38,097 nucleotides of DNA. Origin: a virus. The stretch covers positions 1 through 38,097 of IMG/VR virus record IMGVR_UViG_3300014720_000073, one strand, 5' to 3'. Shown here piece after piece: positions 23,754-30,306 of this stretch (positions are counted from its first letter, which is position 1; every line of letters starts with the position of its first letter). Below the pieces are notes generated by a model. The model was not told the DNA's origin, ran no database searches, and saw nothing but the letters and a program-made list of their open reading frames with translations. The position numbers were made by a program, and so were the translations under genes.

Positions 23754-24203
23754 TCAGTCTATACTCCTGAAAAGTTTCAGTCTGTCGAGGAACCTCTTCC
23801 GTGCATCGACATCGACCTTCGCCATCCTTGAATCCCCGAGCATGAGGGTTCCCTTGGAAAGGCACTCCTCAGCCAAGGAAACAAGGGCGGAGAGAGCGTC
23901 CATCCGCAAGTTCAGGGATTCCATCTGATTCTTCATGTCCTTGTTTCCCAAATCGACCTTGACCGCACAGACGGGGTTGTCGATATTGAGCGGGATTCCC
24001 CTCGCCTCAGCAAATTTGGCAAGGTCGGTAATGAGAACCCTGCGATCCTTGTTGATTCGCCAAGAAGGGAACTTGCCCTCATCGATCCACTTGCTCACGG
24101 TTCGTGACGAGACACCGAGCATCTGTGCAGCCTGTCCCGTGGTCACTTGATGATTGCCGAAACGCTTTCGATAAGGTTTTTCCGATGGGGCGACACCTGT
24201 CAT
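23754..24203 (-). CDS. MerR/excisionase-type HTH DNA-binding protein
   Basis: A 149-residue protein. Residues about 20-64 (VTTGQAAQMLGVSSRTVSKWIDEGKFPSW...DRRVLITDLAKF) form a winged helix-turn-helix of the excisionase/MerR (HTH_17) type: helix, Ser-x-Arg-Thr-Val recognition helix, Trp-containing wing, then RRxxxxxLxxF. A longer C-terminal helical part (about 88-149) is probably a dimer or partner interface. The ATG at 24203 overlaps the holin-like gene's stop (ATGA). It sits in an operon with the sigma-like factor, so a role in transcription control is likely. Confidence 0.75.
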   Translation of the reverse strand: MTGVAPSEKPYRKRFGNHQVTTGQAAQMLGVSSRTVSKWIDEGKFPSWRINKDRRVLITDLAKFAEARGIPLNIDNPVCAVKVDLGNKDMKNQMESLNLRMDALSALVSLAEECLSKGTLMLGDSRMAKVDVDARKRFLDRLKLFRSID

Positions 24204-24430
24204 GTCATGGTCTCCTCTTCCTGTGCTTGCTTTTCTGTCTTCTCCGACTCGTTCTTGCATGCCGTCATCTTGAGTGCGGTTCGGCTGACGATATAGATGA
24301 TGGACAAGGATGTCCCGCATACGATCAGCCATTTCGCAATCTCCTTGTCGCCCTTCATGCCTTCGATGAGTCCCATCATCACGGGTGCGATGGACACCCA
24401 AAATTCGGTGGTCTTCGTGCCCGACTTCAT
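24200..24430 (-). CDS. Holin-like small membrane protein
   Basis: A 76-residue protein. After a short polar start (KSGTKTTEFWVSI) come hydrophobic stretches about 11-24 (VSIAPVMMGLIEG) and 33-52 (KWLIVCGTSLSIIYIVSRTA), then a Lys/Glu-rich C-terminal tail. T-E-F-W at the N-terminus and the charged tail occur in small phage holin-like proteins. The fit is by size and topology only, so a holin role is tentative. Both ends overlap neighbours by ATGA, giving tight coupling with the dockerin-like gene upstream and the HTH gene downstream. Confidence 0.5.
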   Translation of the reverse strand: MKSGTKTTEFWVSIAPVMMGLIEGMKGDKEIAKWLIVCGTSLSIIYIVSRTALKMTACKNESEKTEKQAQEEETMT

Positions 24431-25134
24431 GGGGTTGTCGCTTCCACCTTTTCATATGCGGCGAGTACGAGAGACTGATCTTGGGCGTTGGTGGTGCTGT
24501 CCCCATTCACATCCCCGTTTCCGCTGCCCCAACTGCTGAGGACGATGCTGAGGTCAGAGGCGTTGACCTTGCCGTCGAGATTCAGGTCCTCCGCCTTGAA
24601 GAGATCCATTTCAAACACCATCGTTTCCTTAGAGGGGACTGCAACGACGATGCTGTGCTTGAGAAATGGAGTCGAGAGGCTGCGCTCGTCCCTCACCCAA
24701 AGGTGCAGGGATTCCTCCGTGGTCTCTTTGAGCATGATCGGAGGGAGAACATCGAAGGCGAGGCTGTGTCGTAGATGGACGCTGTTCCATGCAGCCAAGA
24801 CCTCTTGATCCTTGGTCTGATCCTTGATCTGAATGTATGCCTTCTCGGGATAGCGGAGGCGCACACGCCAAGACCTGTTCATGTCCACCTTTTGTGTGTT
24901 CATGTCCACAAAGAAGGCTTCTTCGGCATCCGAATCGTTGCGAAGTTCAATTTTCCATCCTCGTTCCCTTTCAGAAACATTGATCAGGAGTTGACCGTTG
25001 CCGACGATCATCGCAGGTTGGGCACCGACCACCGTGGTGTAGTCACGGATCGTGTAGTCGGCATCCCCTATGCATGCGGGATCGAGGGGGTTCAGGCGGA
25101 ACGCTGCCATAAGAACATAGGTTGCGGTGGACAT
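24427..25134 (-). CDS. Protein with C-terminal dockerin-like calcium-binding repeats
   Basis: A 235-residue protein. Residues 183-195 (DLNLDGKVNASDL) and 207-220 (GDVNGDSTTNAQDQ) are the two calcium loops of a type I dockerin-like domain, separated by SIVLSSWGSGN. The spacing, with a Leu-x-x-x-Trp-Gly between the loops, looks like the C-terminal dockerin-like domains common in Planctomycetota secreted proteins. The second loop is degenerate: Thr and Gln replace some ligand residues. The N-terminal 180 residues are beta-rich with no recognised family. No signal peptide is seen. It could bind a partner on the virion or host surface. First gene of the operon to the sigma-like gene. Confidence 0.7.
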   Translation of the reverse strand: MSTATYVLMAAFRLNPLDPACIGDADYTIRDYTTVVGAQPAMIVGNGQLLINVSERERGWKIELRNDSDAEEAFFVDMNTQKVDMNRSWRVRLRYPEKAYIQIKDQTKDQEVLAAWNSVHLRHSLAFDVLPPIMLKETTEESLHLWVRDERSLSTPFLKHSIVVAVPSKETMVFEMDLFKAEDLNLDGKVNASDLSIVLSSWGSGNGDVNGDSTTNAQDQSLVLAAYEKVEATTP

Positions 25135-25171
25135 ATCGGATGTGCCTTTCAGGTTATGGGTCTCGGGCGGG

Positions 25172-25199
25172 ATGGTAACAAACGCATCAAGGCTGTCAA
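25172..25199 (-). promoter_or_regulatory. Promoter TTGACA-N16-TACCAT
   Basis: Minus strand: TTGACA (25199-25194), 16-nt spacer, TACCAT (25177-25172), 37 nt before the dockerin-like gene's ATG, which has GAAAGG upstream. The -10 is weaker than in the other early promoters. Confidence 0.45.
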
Positions 25200-25202
25200 G
25201 AG

Positions 25203-25293
25203 ACAGTCCTAGAAGTTTTCACCCTAATCGGTCATTCTGTAGCAGACAGTTCCACAGATGACAAGACAACAGTCCCCTGTGTGAGAGGACTGT
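25203..25293. promoter_or_regulatory. Cluster of ACAGTYCC half-sites, possible operator region
   Basis: Four copies of ACAGT(C/T)CC in either orientation (25203, 25246, 25269 and, inverted, 25287-25293) lie just upstream of the promoter at 25172-25199. Copies three and four form a 7-bp inverted repeat. A regulator-binding region is plausible. The rest of the 25135-25376 gap has no supported gene. Confidence 0.3.
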
Positions 25294-25376
25294 CGGCGTT
25301 CGGTGTGGGAGTTTTAGTGGGAGCGTTCCGTTTTTTTCGGACTCGCTCAGGACGGGGTGTTCACCTGTTCACCCGA

Positions 25377-25820
25377 TCAATCGTCGTAGGGGCGATCATC
25401 CTCGTAGTAGTCGGAGTCGCCGTTCTGATCGTAGTCCTCAAGGATCGCATCACGGAAGTCATCGATGGGGAAGCACTCCTCGGCGTGACCGATGAGCAAC
25501 TTCCACAGTTCCTTGGGGACTTTCTCGGGATCGATCTCCTCGGCATCCTCGGTGTAGAGGGCGAGATCGGCATGTTCGATGCTCACGCTTGATGACTTGA
25601 TCGAAGGCTCTTCATGGAGAGTGTTGTCTCCATTGGGGTAGTTCCAACTATCGATCTCGACCTCGTATTCGATTTGACACGACATCACCGTGATGTCGAT
25701 CTTCTTGCCGTCAGCGAGGAACGGCGGAACGGAGGGGAGACCGTGGTCATCGGGAAGCACGAACGGTGCTATCTCAATGTCTAAGCCGTCTTCATCGAAC
25801 GATCCATCGAACGATCCCAT
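25377..25820 (-). CDS. Acidic hypothetical protein
   Basis: A 147-residue, strongly acidic protein. The C-terminus is almost all Asp/Glu/Tyr (AILEDYDQNGDSDYYEDDRPYDD). The middle is strand-rich (KKIDITVMSCQIEYEVEID) and the N-terminus has FDGSFDEDGLDIEIAPFVLP. The ribosome-binding site AAAGGA lies 9 nt before the ATG. It is probably co-transcribed with the gene at 25833. A very acidic small protein could be a DNA mimic or inhibitor of a host enzyme, but nothing shows this directly. Confidence 0.6.
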   Translation of the reverse strand: MGSFDGSFDEDGLDIEIAPFVLPDDHGLPSVPPFLADGKKIDITVMSCQIEYEVEIDSWNYPNGDNTLHEEPSIKSSSVSIEHADLALYTEDAEEIDPEKVPKELWKLLIGHAEECFPIDDFRDAILEDYDQNGDSDYYEDDRPYDD

Positions 25821-25832
25821 GGTTGAGTCCTT

Positions 25833-26081
25833 TCAGTCCTTGAGCAGGTGTGCGTAGACCTCTTCGCCTCTCTCGGTGAGTGCGTAAAGGGGTGTGCCGT
25901 CCTCATCGAATGCGGGGACTTCGATCAACTTTTCCTCTATCTCGCTCGGGAGAGATGCCATCTCCTCGACCGCAGCGGCGAGGAGTGCCATCGCTAGTCG
26001 GGGATTGGTCACCATCAGGTAGTGCGAGAACTCGGCGATGTTGAGCGTGGCGGGAGGGTCACGGTAGGTTGAGTCTCTCAT
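25833..26081 (-). CDS. Hypothetical protein, possible winged-helix C-terminus
   Basis: An 82-residue protein from the ATG at 26081, preceded by AGAGGAG at 8 nt; an earlier ATG at 26126 would precede the transcription start. Helical N-terminal part: NIAEFSHYLMVTNPRLAMALLAAAVEEM. The C-terminus DEDGTPLYALTERGEEVYAHLL looks like the strand-turn-helix end of a winged-helix domain (L-T-x-x-G-x-x-x-x). Function unknown; it heads a two-gene operon. Confidence 0.6.
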   Translation of the reverse strand: MRDSTYRDPPATLNIAEFSHYLMVTNPRLAMALLAAAVEEMASLPSEIEEKLIEVPAFDEDGTPLYALTERGEEVYAHLLKD

Positions 26082-26105
26082 GTCGTAGGCTCCTCTCACA
26101 CCGAA

Positions 26106-26134
26106 AAGGTAGCATACCTTTCCCATGGAGTCAA
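26106..26134 (-). promoter_or_regulatory. Host-type promoter TTGACT-N17-TACCTT
   Basis: Minus strand: TTGACT (26134-26129), 17-nt spacer, TACCTT (26111-26106), about 24 nt before the ATG at 26081 with a good ribosome-binding site in the leader. Confidence 0.65.
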
Positions 26135-26147
26135 CACCTTACGACCA

Positions 26148-27365
26148 TCACACGATGCAGTTGGCGAAAATACTCGGCTTGGTTTCAAAGTTCACGGGGG
26201 TGGGGACCTTGATGTTGTCGAGCCGAAGGTTCGTTTCAAAGGTCACAGTCTTAGCCGAGTGATTGAAGTCACAGAGGATCTCGTAGCCAATCTGTGACAA
26301 CCCACCGAGTTTCCTAGATGCCTTGGTTACGGAATGGATTTTTACGATTTTCCCGATGTGGTCCTTGTCGGCATCTCCTGCGTTATGCACGACATATCGG
26401 ACCATAGCCGTGCTTCCGCCACGGAGACCAAACTGCGGGGCTTCCTTCGGATCGAATCCGATAGCCTTCTCCAAACCCAAGACCTTGATCTCATCTCCAT
26501 CCTTGGGGGGAGTTCCGTGCTGTCCACCCGCACCTGACACGATGAACATCCTGCGGTTCATCTGCACGATGCTGGTCTTTTCGTTGCCGCCCCTTTTGAA
26601 GCGGGCTTCAGCCATGCCACCCGCATCTGCCGTGACCATGTCGATCCTCGGTGCGGTGAGCATGGTTGGGGTCGGCATGAACCACGATTCAGGGAACCTC
26701 GCACCGCCGACGAGCATCGTTCCCATACCCTTTATGACAAGCATATGGGATTGGTGCATCATTGAGTTGAGGGTGTTCCAATACCGATCTCCTTCCACAG
26801 GAAACCGCCACTTGATCGACTCATCGTCGTATGACTCGGCTTGGATCTCGTTGGCGACCAACTTGAGGACGATCTTCCACACCTCGTTCACCGTGTTGAA
26901 CGAGACCTTGTTGGTCATCAGTTCGGGAATGAAGTGAGCATGCCTTGCAAGAACCTTGTTGACACGGTTCATCACGGTCGGCGTTTTGAGGGTCTTCGCC
27001 ATCGTCTCACAGTACACGGGATCGCTGTCGCAGATCGATTTGTTTTTTGCTTTCGGACTGACCGACCACTCGGATCCGTCATAGTTCCAAGTCAGCGCAC
27101 CGCCTTGCGATACGCCGTTCTTACATTCGATGAGCAGGGGTTGGTTCGGATAGTCCTGATGGATCACCCTGATGTCCGCAGAGGTCGAGCCGAGACCTGC
27201 GGTGGTGAAGGTGACCTTCTCACGCTTGCTCGGGGGAAGACTCGACTGTAGGAGGGCGACCATCTCCCGTTGGAACTCATGTCCCTTGGTCTCCTTGCCC
27301 TTCCTCTTCGCCTCCGTCAGTTCTTGCGTGTCCTGTTCATGGAGGTGAGACAAAAAGTCTTTCAT
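26148..27365 (-). CDS. PD-(D/E)XK nuclease-like protein with capsid-targeting-like N-terminus
   Basis: A 405-residue protein from the ATG at 27365. The first residues (MKDFLSHLHEQDTQELTEA) resemble T4 internal-protein targeting peptides, with gp21-type sites after LHE (8-10) and LTE (16-18). A nuclease-like core follows: GHEFQREM (29-35), SADIRV with Asp64, and LLIECK with Glu80 and Lys82, giving E...D-x15-E-x-K. The remaining 320 residues include helices (MNRVNKVLARHAHFIPELMT) and a beta-rich C-terminus. No ribosome-binding site is visible, but ATACATA lies 5 nt before the ATG, suggesting late leaderless expression. It may be packaged in the head and delivered with the DNA. The nuclease call rests on motif only. 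Confidence 0.6.
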   Translation of the reverse strand: MKDFLSHLHEQDTQELTEAKRKGKETKGHEFQREMVALLQSSLPPSKREKVTFTTAGLGSTSADIRVIHQDYPNQPLLIECKNGVSQGGALTWNYDGSEWSVSPKAKNKSICDSDPVYCETMAKTLKTPTVMNRVNKVLARHAHFIPELMTNKVSFNTVNEVWKIVLKLVANEIQAESYDDESIKWRFPVEGDRYWNTLNSMMHQSHMLVIKGMGTMLVGGARFPESWFMPTPTMLTAPRIDMVTADAGGMAEARFKRGGNEKTSIVQMNRRMFIVSGAGGQHGTPPKDGDEIKVLGLEKAIGFDPKEAPQFGLRGGSTAMVRYVVHNAGDADKDHIGKIVKIHSVTKASRKLGGLSQIGYEILCDFNHSAKTVTFETNLRLDNIKVPTPVNFETKPSIFANCIV

Positions 27366-27370
27366 GCCGA

Positions 27371-27377
27371 TATGTAT
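27371..27377 (-). promoter_or_regulatory. Late promoter-like ATACATA before nuclease-like gene
   Basis: Minus strand ATACATA followed by exactly 5 nt and the ATG at 27365. It has the same spacing as the next gene upstream and two genes on the + strand. Confidence 0.45.
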
Positions 27378-27388
27378 GACATGAATCC

Positions 27389-27700
27389 TTATAGTTCGAC
27401 CCGCCTGTAGCCACAAGTCCACAGAAGGTTTGCGATCTCCGTGGCGGATCGGTTCACCATCTCTTCGCTCTCGTTGGGATAGATTGCATGAAGGGCTTCG
27501 TGGATGATGAGGTCCATGCGGTTCTTTCCCTCGACAGCCCTGCGCACCCTGATCGTGGGCTTGACATCGTCGGGGTGACCGCAATCCCCCCATCGGTCGG
27601 AGGGTATGTCACGGCTGCGCACGAAGTGGATGTGCCATTCCCTGCCACCGAGTTTGGCGGTGAACATGTGGGGGTCTTGATTCCGCTTTTTCCTCGCCAT
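27389..27700 (-). CDS. Putative zinc metallopeptidase-like protein (HEXXH)
   Basis: A 103-residue protein. Residues 67-71 are HEALH in RMDLIIHEALHAIYPNESEE, the HEXXH zinc site, with Glu79 or Glu80 placed 8-9 residues later as a possible third ligand. A WHIHFVRSRDIPSDRWG block precedes it, as in short SprT- or M78-like domains. The C-terminus SATEIANLLWTCGYRRVEL is helical. The start at 27700 is preferred because ATACATA lies 5 nt upstream; a start at 27721 is possible. It may process a host or virion protein; the target is unknown. It ends 23 nt before the nuclease-like gene. Confidence 0.65.
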   Translation of the reverse strand: MARKKRNQDPHMFTAKLGGREWHIHFVRSRDIPSDRWGDCGHPDDVKPTIRVRRAVEGKNRMDLIIHEALHAIYPNESEEMVNRSATEIANLLWTCGYRRVEL

Positions 27701-27705
27701 AAAGG

Positions 27706-27712
27706 TATGTAT
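27706..27712 (-). promoter_or_regulatory. Late promoter-like ATACATA before metallopeptidase-like gene
   Basis: Minus strand ATACATA, then 5 nt (CCTTT), then the ATG at 27700. No ribosome-binding site is seen. Confidence 0.4.
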
Positions 27713-27740
27713 GGGTTTCATCTTGGAGTTTAGGTCGAGA

Positions 27741-27748
27741 CTAAATAC
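27741..27748 (+). promoter_or_regulatory. Late promoter-like CTAAATAC for isolated structural gene
   Basis: CTAAATAC ends 24 nt before the ATG at 27773, with an AGAGAGGAAC ribosome-binding site in the leader. It is oriented against the surrounding minus-strand genes. Confidence 0.65.
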
Positions 27749-27772
27749 GACAAACAGAGAGGAACAAGAGCA

Positions 27773-29155
27773 ATGGCAACGACCTATGTCTGGGTGGGTG
27801 GACACACGGGATTCACGGGAACGAACAGCGGTTATTCTGCCACGGGTGGTGGTGCGTCAGGTACGAGTCCGAGGTGGACTAGCGTTCTCGACGGCACGAC
27901 TTCCGATGTCGGGGATTTCGTGTTTAGTCCCTACTATTGGGGCAATCTGAACAACTGGCGCAAGGCTATCCAAGCAACGGGATCGCCAGGTGCGTACAAC
28001 TGGACTTCTGCATCGGTGTTCCCCAAGGGTGGCGACACGGTCATCTTCACGGGTGCGATCACGGGTGCGAGTGGCGCAACCATCAAAACTTACTCGGTTT
28101 CCTGCCGTTACGGTGGGATGTCGGGTGATGGCTTCACCGCAGGATCGGGCGCAGGTTCGACGGGATGGATTGGTGGTTGGACTGCGGGATCGGGTGCCCA
28201 CACGGCTATCACCTTTAGGGTGGAGCCGACATTCGATTCGGTGTTGCAGGGAGCAGAACTTACCGAAATGCTCGAAAGGTGGGGAACCACCCTTCATGTC
28301 GGTGAAATTGGAATCGGAGCCACAAGCAACTTCGATGCGTTCTCTCCTTTGAAGATCAGGACGAGTCAGTTCACGGTGGTCGATGCCTCCACGGCTCCAG
28401 GTCGAGGGGCAAGGATTGCACTCGACAACATCCTCTCGGCTTCGGGAAACAAGTCGTTTGCTATTGCCCCGCCACAAATCGGATACAACTTGGAGTCGGG
28501 CTTCAAGTACGCCACCGCCCTCATCAAGGGGTACTGGAACAATGTCTGGCAACAGACGGGAACCGTCTTGGCGACTGATGTCACGAATGTCGATGACAAC
28601 GGATCTTTCATGGTGTATTGGTATCCTGTCCGATTCGGAACTTCTTCGACCACTTCGTTCAGGTACTTCACGATCCAACCGCAAGGCTTGTCGCAAGACG
28701 GTTACATCTACGGAAACAGCGGAAGCCAAGCCGAGGTAGCCATCGCTGGGTACAACGCAACCTCCAACAACGCCATCACTCTCGGTGCGTTCAACGATGG
28801 TTCTTTGCCGACCTTCCAAACCGTCGCACTCGGCGGCGTTGGAGGCAGCACGGGAGGTTTCCCGTATGTGAAGGTGTCCTCTTGCCAAATCGACAAACTT
28901 TCCTGCTACGGAGGAACGATTGCGGTGAGCCCATACGCAACGCAATACGACTATCCGATCATCCGTGACGGATTCATCAAGGGAGATGCCACGCTCGACA
29001 TGTCGCACCCGATAGATCCTTCGTGGCAAAACTTCAAGTTGGCGTACTCGGGCGGAGACGAGGGTCTGCGTGTCGATTCTCCGAGCGTCACGATCAGGGC
29101 GTACAGCGGTGCGTCCTTCAAGACGGGAAATCCCGAGCCGCTTACGGGTTCGTAA
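27773..29155 (+). CDS. Isolated late-type virion/adhesin-like beta protein
   Basis: A 460-residue protein, very rich in Gly, Ser, Thr, Tyr and Asn, with a strand pattern throughout. The N-terminus ATTYVWVGGHTGFTGTNSG and the NNWRKAIQATGSP...FPKGGDTVIFTGAITGASG block resemble the start of beta-helical surface proteins (N-W, then P-x-G-G-D-T-V-I-F). Later parts repeat short strands with Gly turns. It has its own late promoter, a good ribosome-binding site and a strong bidirectional terminator, so it is a self-contained late unit inserted among minus-strand genes. A fibre, head-decoration or adhesin role is likely. No enzymatic motif seen. Confidence 0.65.
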   Translation: MATTYVWVGGHTGFTGTNSGYSATGGGASGTSPRWTSVLDGTTSDVGDFVFSPYYWGNLNNWRKAIQATGSPGAYNWTSASVFPKGGDTVIFTGAITGASGATIKTYSVSCRYGGMSGDGFTAGSGAGSTGWIGGWTAGSGAHTAITFRVEPTFDSVLQGAELTEMLERWGTTLHVGEIGIGATSNFDAFSPLKIRTSQFTVVDASTAPGRGARIALDNILSASGNKSFAIAPPQIGYNLESGFKYATALIKGYWNNVWQQTGTVLATDVTNVDDNGSFMVYWYPVRFGTSSTTSFRYFTIQPQGLSQDGYIYGNSGSQAEVAIAGYNATSNNAITLGAFNDGSLPTFQTVALGGVGGSTGGFPYVKVSSCQIDKLSCYGGTIAVSPYATQYDYPIIRDGFIKGDATLDMSHPIDPSWQNFKLAYSGGDEGLRVDSPSVTIRAYSGASFKTGNPEPLTGS

Positions 29156-29167
29156 GACACTCTCGAC

Positions 29168-29213
29168 AAAAACAAAGGCGAGGGGAGACTTCGGTCTCCC
29201 CTCGTTGTTTTTG
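29168..29213. terminator. Bidirectional intrinsic terminator
   Basis: An 11-bp GC-rich stem (29179-29189 with 29194-29204) with a TTCG tetraloop is flanked by AAAAACAA on the left and TTGTTTTT on the right, so it works in both directions. It ends the structural gene on the + strand and the gene ending at 29216 on the minus strand. Confidence 0.92.
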
Positions 29214-29215
29214 AT

Positions 29216-29611
29216 TTAGCCGAGGTACGCAATTCCGTGGGGGGTCAGCATCTCGGTGCCTTGAAGCGAGTCGAAGAGGTTGCCACGGGCATGCTTTGCG
29301 GGACCCTTGTATCCCGCAGCCCGAAGGACATCTCCCGTCTTCTTATCGATGAAGGCGTAGACCGACCTCTGTCCCTGACCACCGTCCCTGACGGAGTCGA
29401 TGCGGATGTAGCGGCGACCGTCCGACATCTCAAGTTGGGACGGGATCAGCATGTCGAATCCATTGTAGTACTTGTTGATGACATCTTGCGCCGTCCACAG
29501 CCACCTGTCGAGACGGAGTAGGGCGAGGGAGTGGTCTCCCCACACAGCGGCGGGGAGATTCGTCTTGGCGTTCAAGAGGTTGACGGCGGCGACTGACTTG
29601 GTCGTGGTCAT
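29216..29611 (-). CDS. Conserved phage hypothetical protein
   Basis: A 131-residue protein. The C-terminal half (RRYIRIDSVRDG, then SVYAFIDKKTGDVLRAAGYKGPAKHARGNL) matches a small protein common in many unrelated phages as I recall it: the pattern Y-x-R-I, S-V-x-A-F-(I/V)-D-x-x-T-G-D-V and P-A-K-x-x-R-G-N. The N-terminal half is helical (WLWTAQDVINKYYNGFDML). The biochemical role of that family is not known to me. TGAGGAG lies just before the ATG. It is expressed with the 42-residue gene upstream and ends at the bidirectional terminator. Confidence 0.65.
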   Translation of the reverse strand: MTTTKSVAAVNLLNAKTNLPAAVWGDHSLALLRLDRWLWTAQDVINKYYNGFDMLIPSQLEMSDGRRYIRIDSVRDGGQGQRSVYAFIDKKTGDVLRAAGYKGPAKHARGNLFDSLQGTEMLTPHGIAYLG

Positions 29612-29622
29612 GGGTTGGCTCC

Positions 29623-29751
29623 TCAGTAGTTGATCATGCAGACTACCGTCTTCGGGATGTTCGTCGTGATGCGAATCCGAGGCGGAAGGAAGATGGCGGT
29701 GAAGGTGGTGAGGGCGGCGAGGGCGAGGATGAGGGTCGTTCGGGTTGTCAT
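29623..29751 (-). CDS. 42-residue membrane or secreted peptide
   Basis: A short gene with an excellent ribosome-binding site (AGGAGGTACAGGT before the ATG). The peptide is a single hydrophobic helix, TTLILALAALTTFTAIFLPP (6-25), after MTTRT, then a polar end with one Cys. It could be a signal peptide or a one-pass inner-membrane protein. It leads the two-gene operon to 29216 and lies directly behind a promoter and an upstream terminator. Confidence 0.55.
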   Translation of the reverse strand: MTTRTTLILALAALTTFTAIFLPPRIRITTNIPKTVVCMINY

Positions 29752-29772
29752 ACCTGTACCTCCTACACCCGA

Positions 29773-29800
29773 ATCATATCGTATCGTTTCAAAAATGCAA
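29773..29800 (-). promoter_or_regulatory. Promoter TTGCAT-N16-TATGAT
   Basis: Minus strand: TTGCAT (29800-29795), 16-nt spacer, TATGAT (29778-29773), with a leader of about 15 nt carrying AGGAGG before the ATG at 29751. Confidence 0.55.
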
Positions 29801-29801
29801 G

Positions 29802-29828
29802 CCCCCTGCCGTACTGCTCGGCAGGGGG
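29802..29828 (-). terminator. Hairpin terminator behind gene ending at 29858
   Basis: A 10-bp GC-rich stem (CCCCCTGCCG with CGGCAGGGGG, 7-nt loop). On the minus strand it is followed by CTTGCATTTTTG, so the T-run is 5 nt away. It insulates the following promoter. Confidence 0.7.
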
Positions 29829-29857
29829 TGCTGCAAGGAAGAAGATTTGTGCCGTAG

Positions 29858-30214
29858 TTATCGGCGGGTGCCGCTTGAGACCTCGGCGAGGGCTCGGACA
29901 CACGCCAACATCCCGTGGGTGGTCACCAACTCCGCCATCTTGCGGAGGATGTCGCTCTCGGCTTGATCCCTTTCATGGATGCGGATGTAGTTGCCCTTGC
30001 CAACCCGTCCCCAATCGATGGAGTACTTGGCACCGAGCCCTGCGGGGCTCTCAGCCCACTTCTTGAAAGTCGGAGCCGTGATCTGTGGACAGAACTCTTG
30101 ACGGGTTTCTTTGGCGTTCATGCGGTTGCTCGACAACGCCTTTGCGATGCCACTCCAATCGATGTCATCGATCCTGATTGCAGCAGACCTGCCTTTTGTC
30201 TTTCGTCTAGCCAT
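29858..30214 (-). CDS. Hypothetical basic protein, possible DNA-binding
   Basis: A 118-residue protein from the ATG at 30214 (AAAGGAGATC upstream; the ATG at 30238 lacks such a site). The start MARRKTKGRSAAIRIDDIDW is basic. NRMNAKETRQEFCPQITAPTFKKWAE (about 31-56) has a helix-turn-helix feel. SIDWGRVGKGNYIRIHERDQAESDILRKMAELV follows. Nothing shows a specific function; DNA binding is a guess. A perfect 9-bp inverted repeat lies upstream at 30272-30295 and could be its operator. Confidence 0.55.
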   Translation of the reverse strand: MARRKTKGRSAAIRIDDIDWSGIAKALSSNRMNAKETRQEFCPQITAPTFKKWAESPAGLGAKYSIDWGRVGKGNYIRIHERDQAESDILRKMAELVTTHGMLACVRALAEVSSGTRR

Positions 30215-30271
30215 TTCGATCTCCTTTTCTCGCACCATTGCGATGTCCGTGAATGTAGCGGACAGCCGATA

Positions 30272-30301
30272 TCTATCAAGTCATTTCTTGATAGATTTTT
30301 T
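30272..30301. promoter_or_regulatory. Perfect 9-bp inverted repeat with T-run, operator or terminator
   Basis: TCTATCAAG-TCATTT-CTTGATAGA followed by TTTTTT on the + strand. As a + strand terminator it has no upstream gene on that strand. On the minus strand it lies 58 nt before the gene start at 30214 and overlaps a TTGATA that could be a -35, so an operator is also possible. Confidence 0.4.
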
Positions 30302-30306
30302 CAAAA

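Noticed and set aside
29752-29901. Longer start for the 42-residue peptide gene
   Set aside because: The extension would cross a terminator hairpin and its promoter; the ATG at 29751 has an almost ideal ribosome-binding site.
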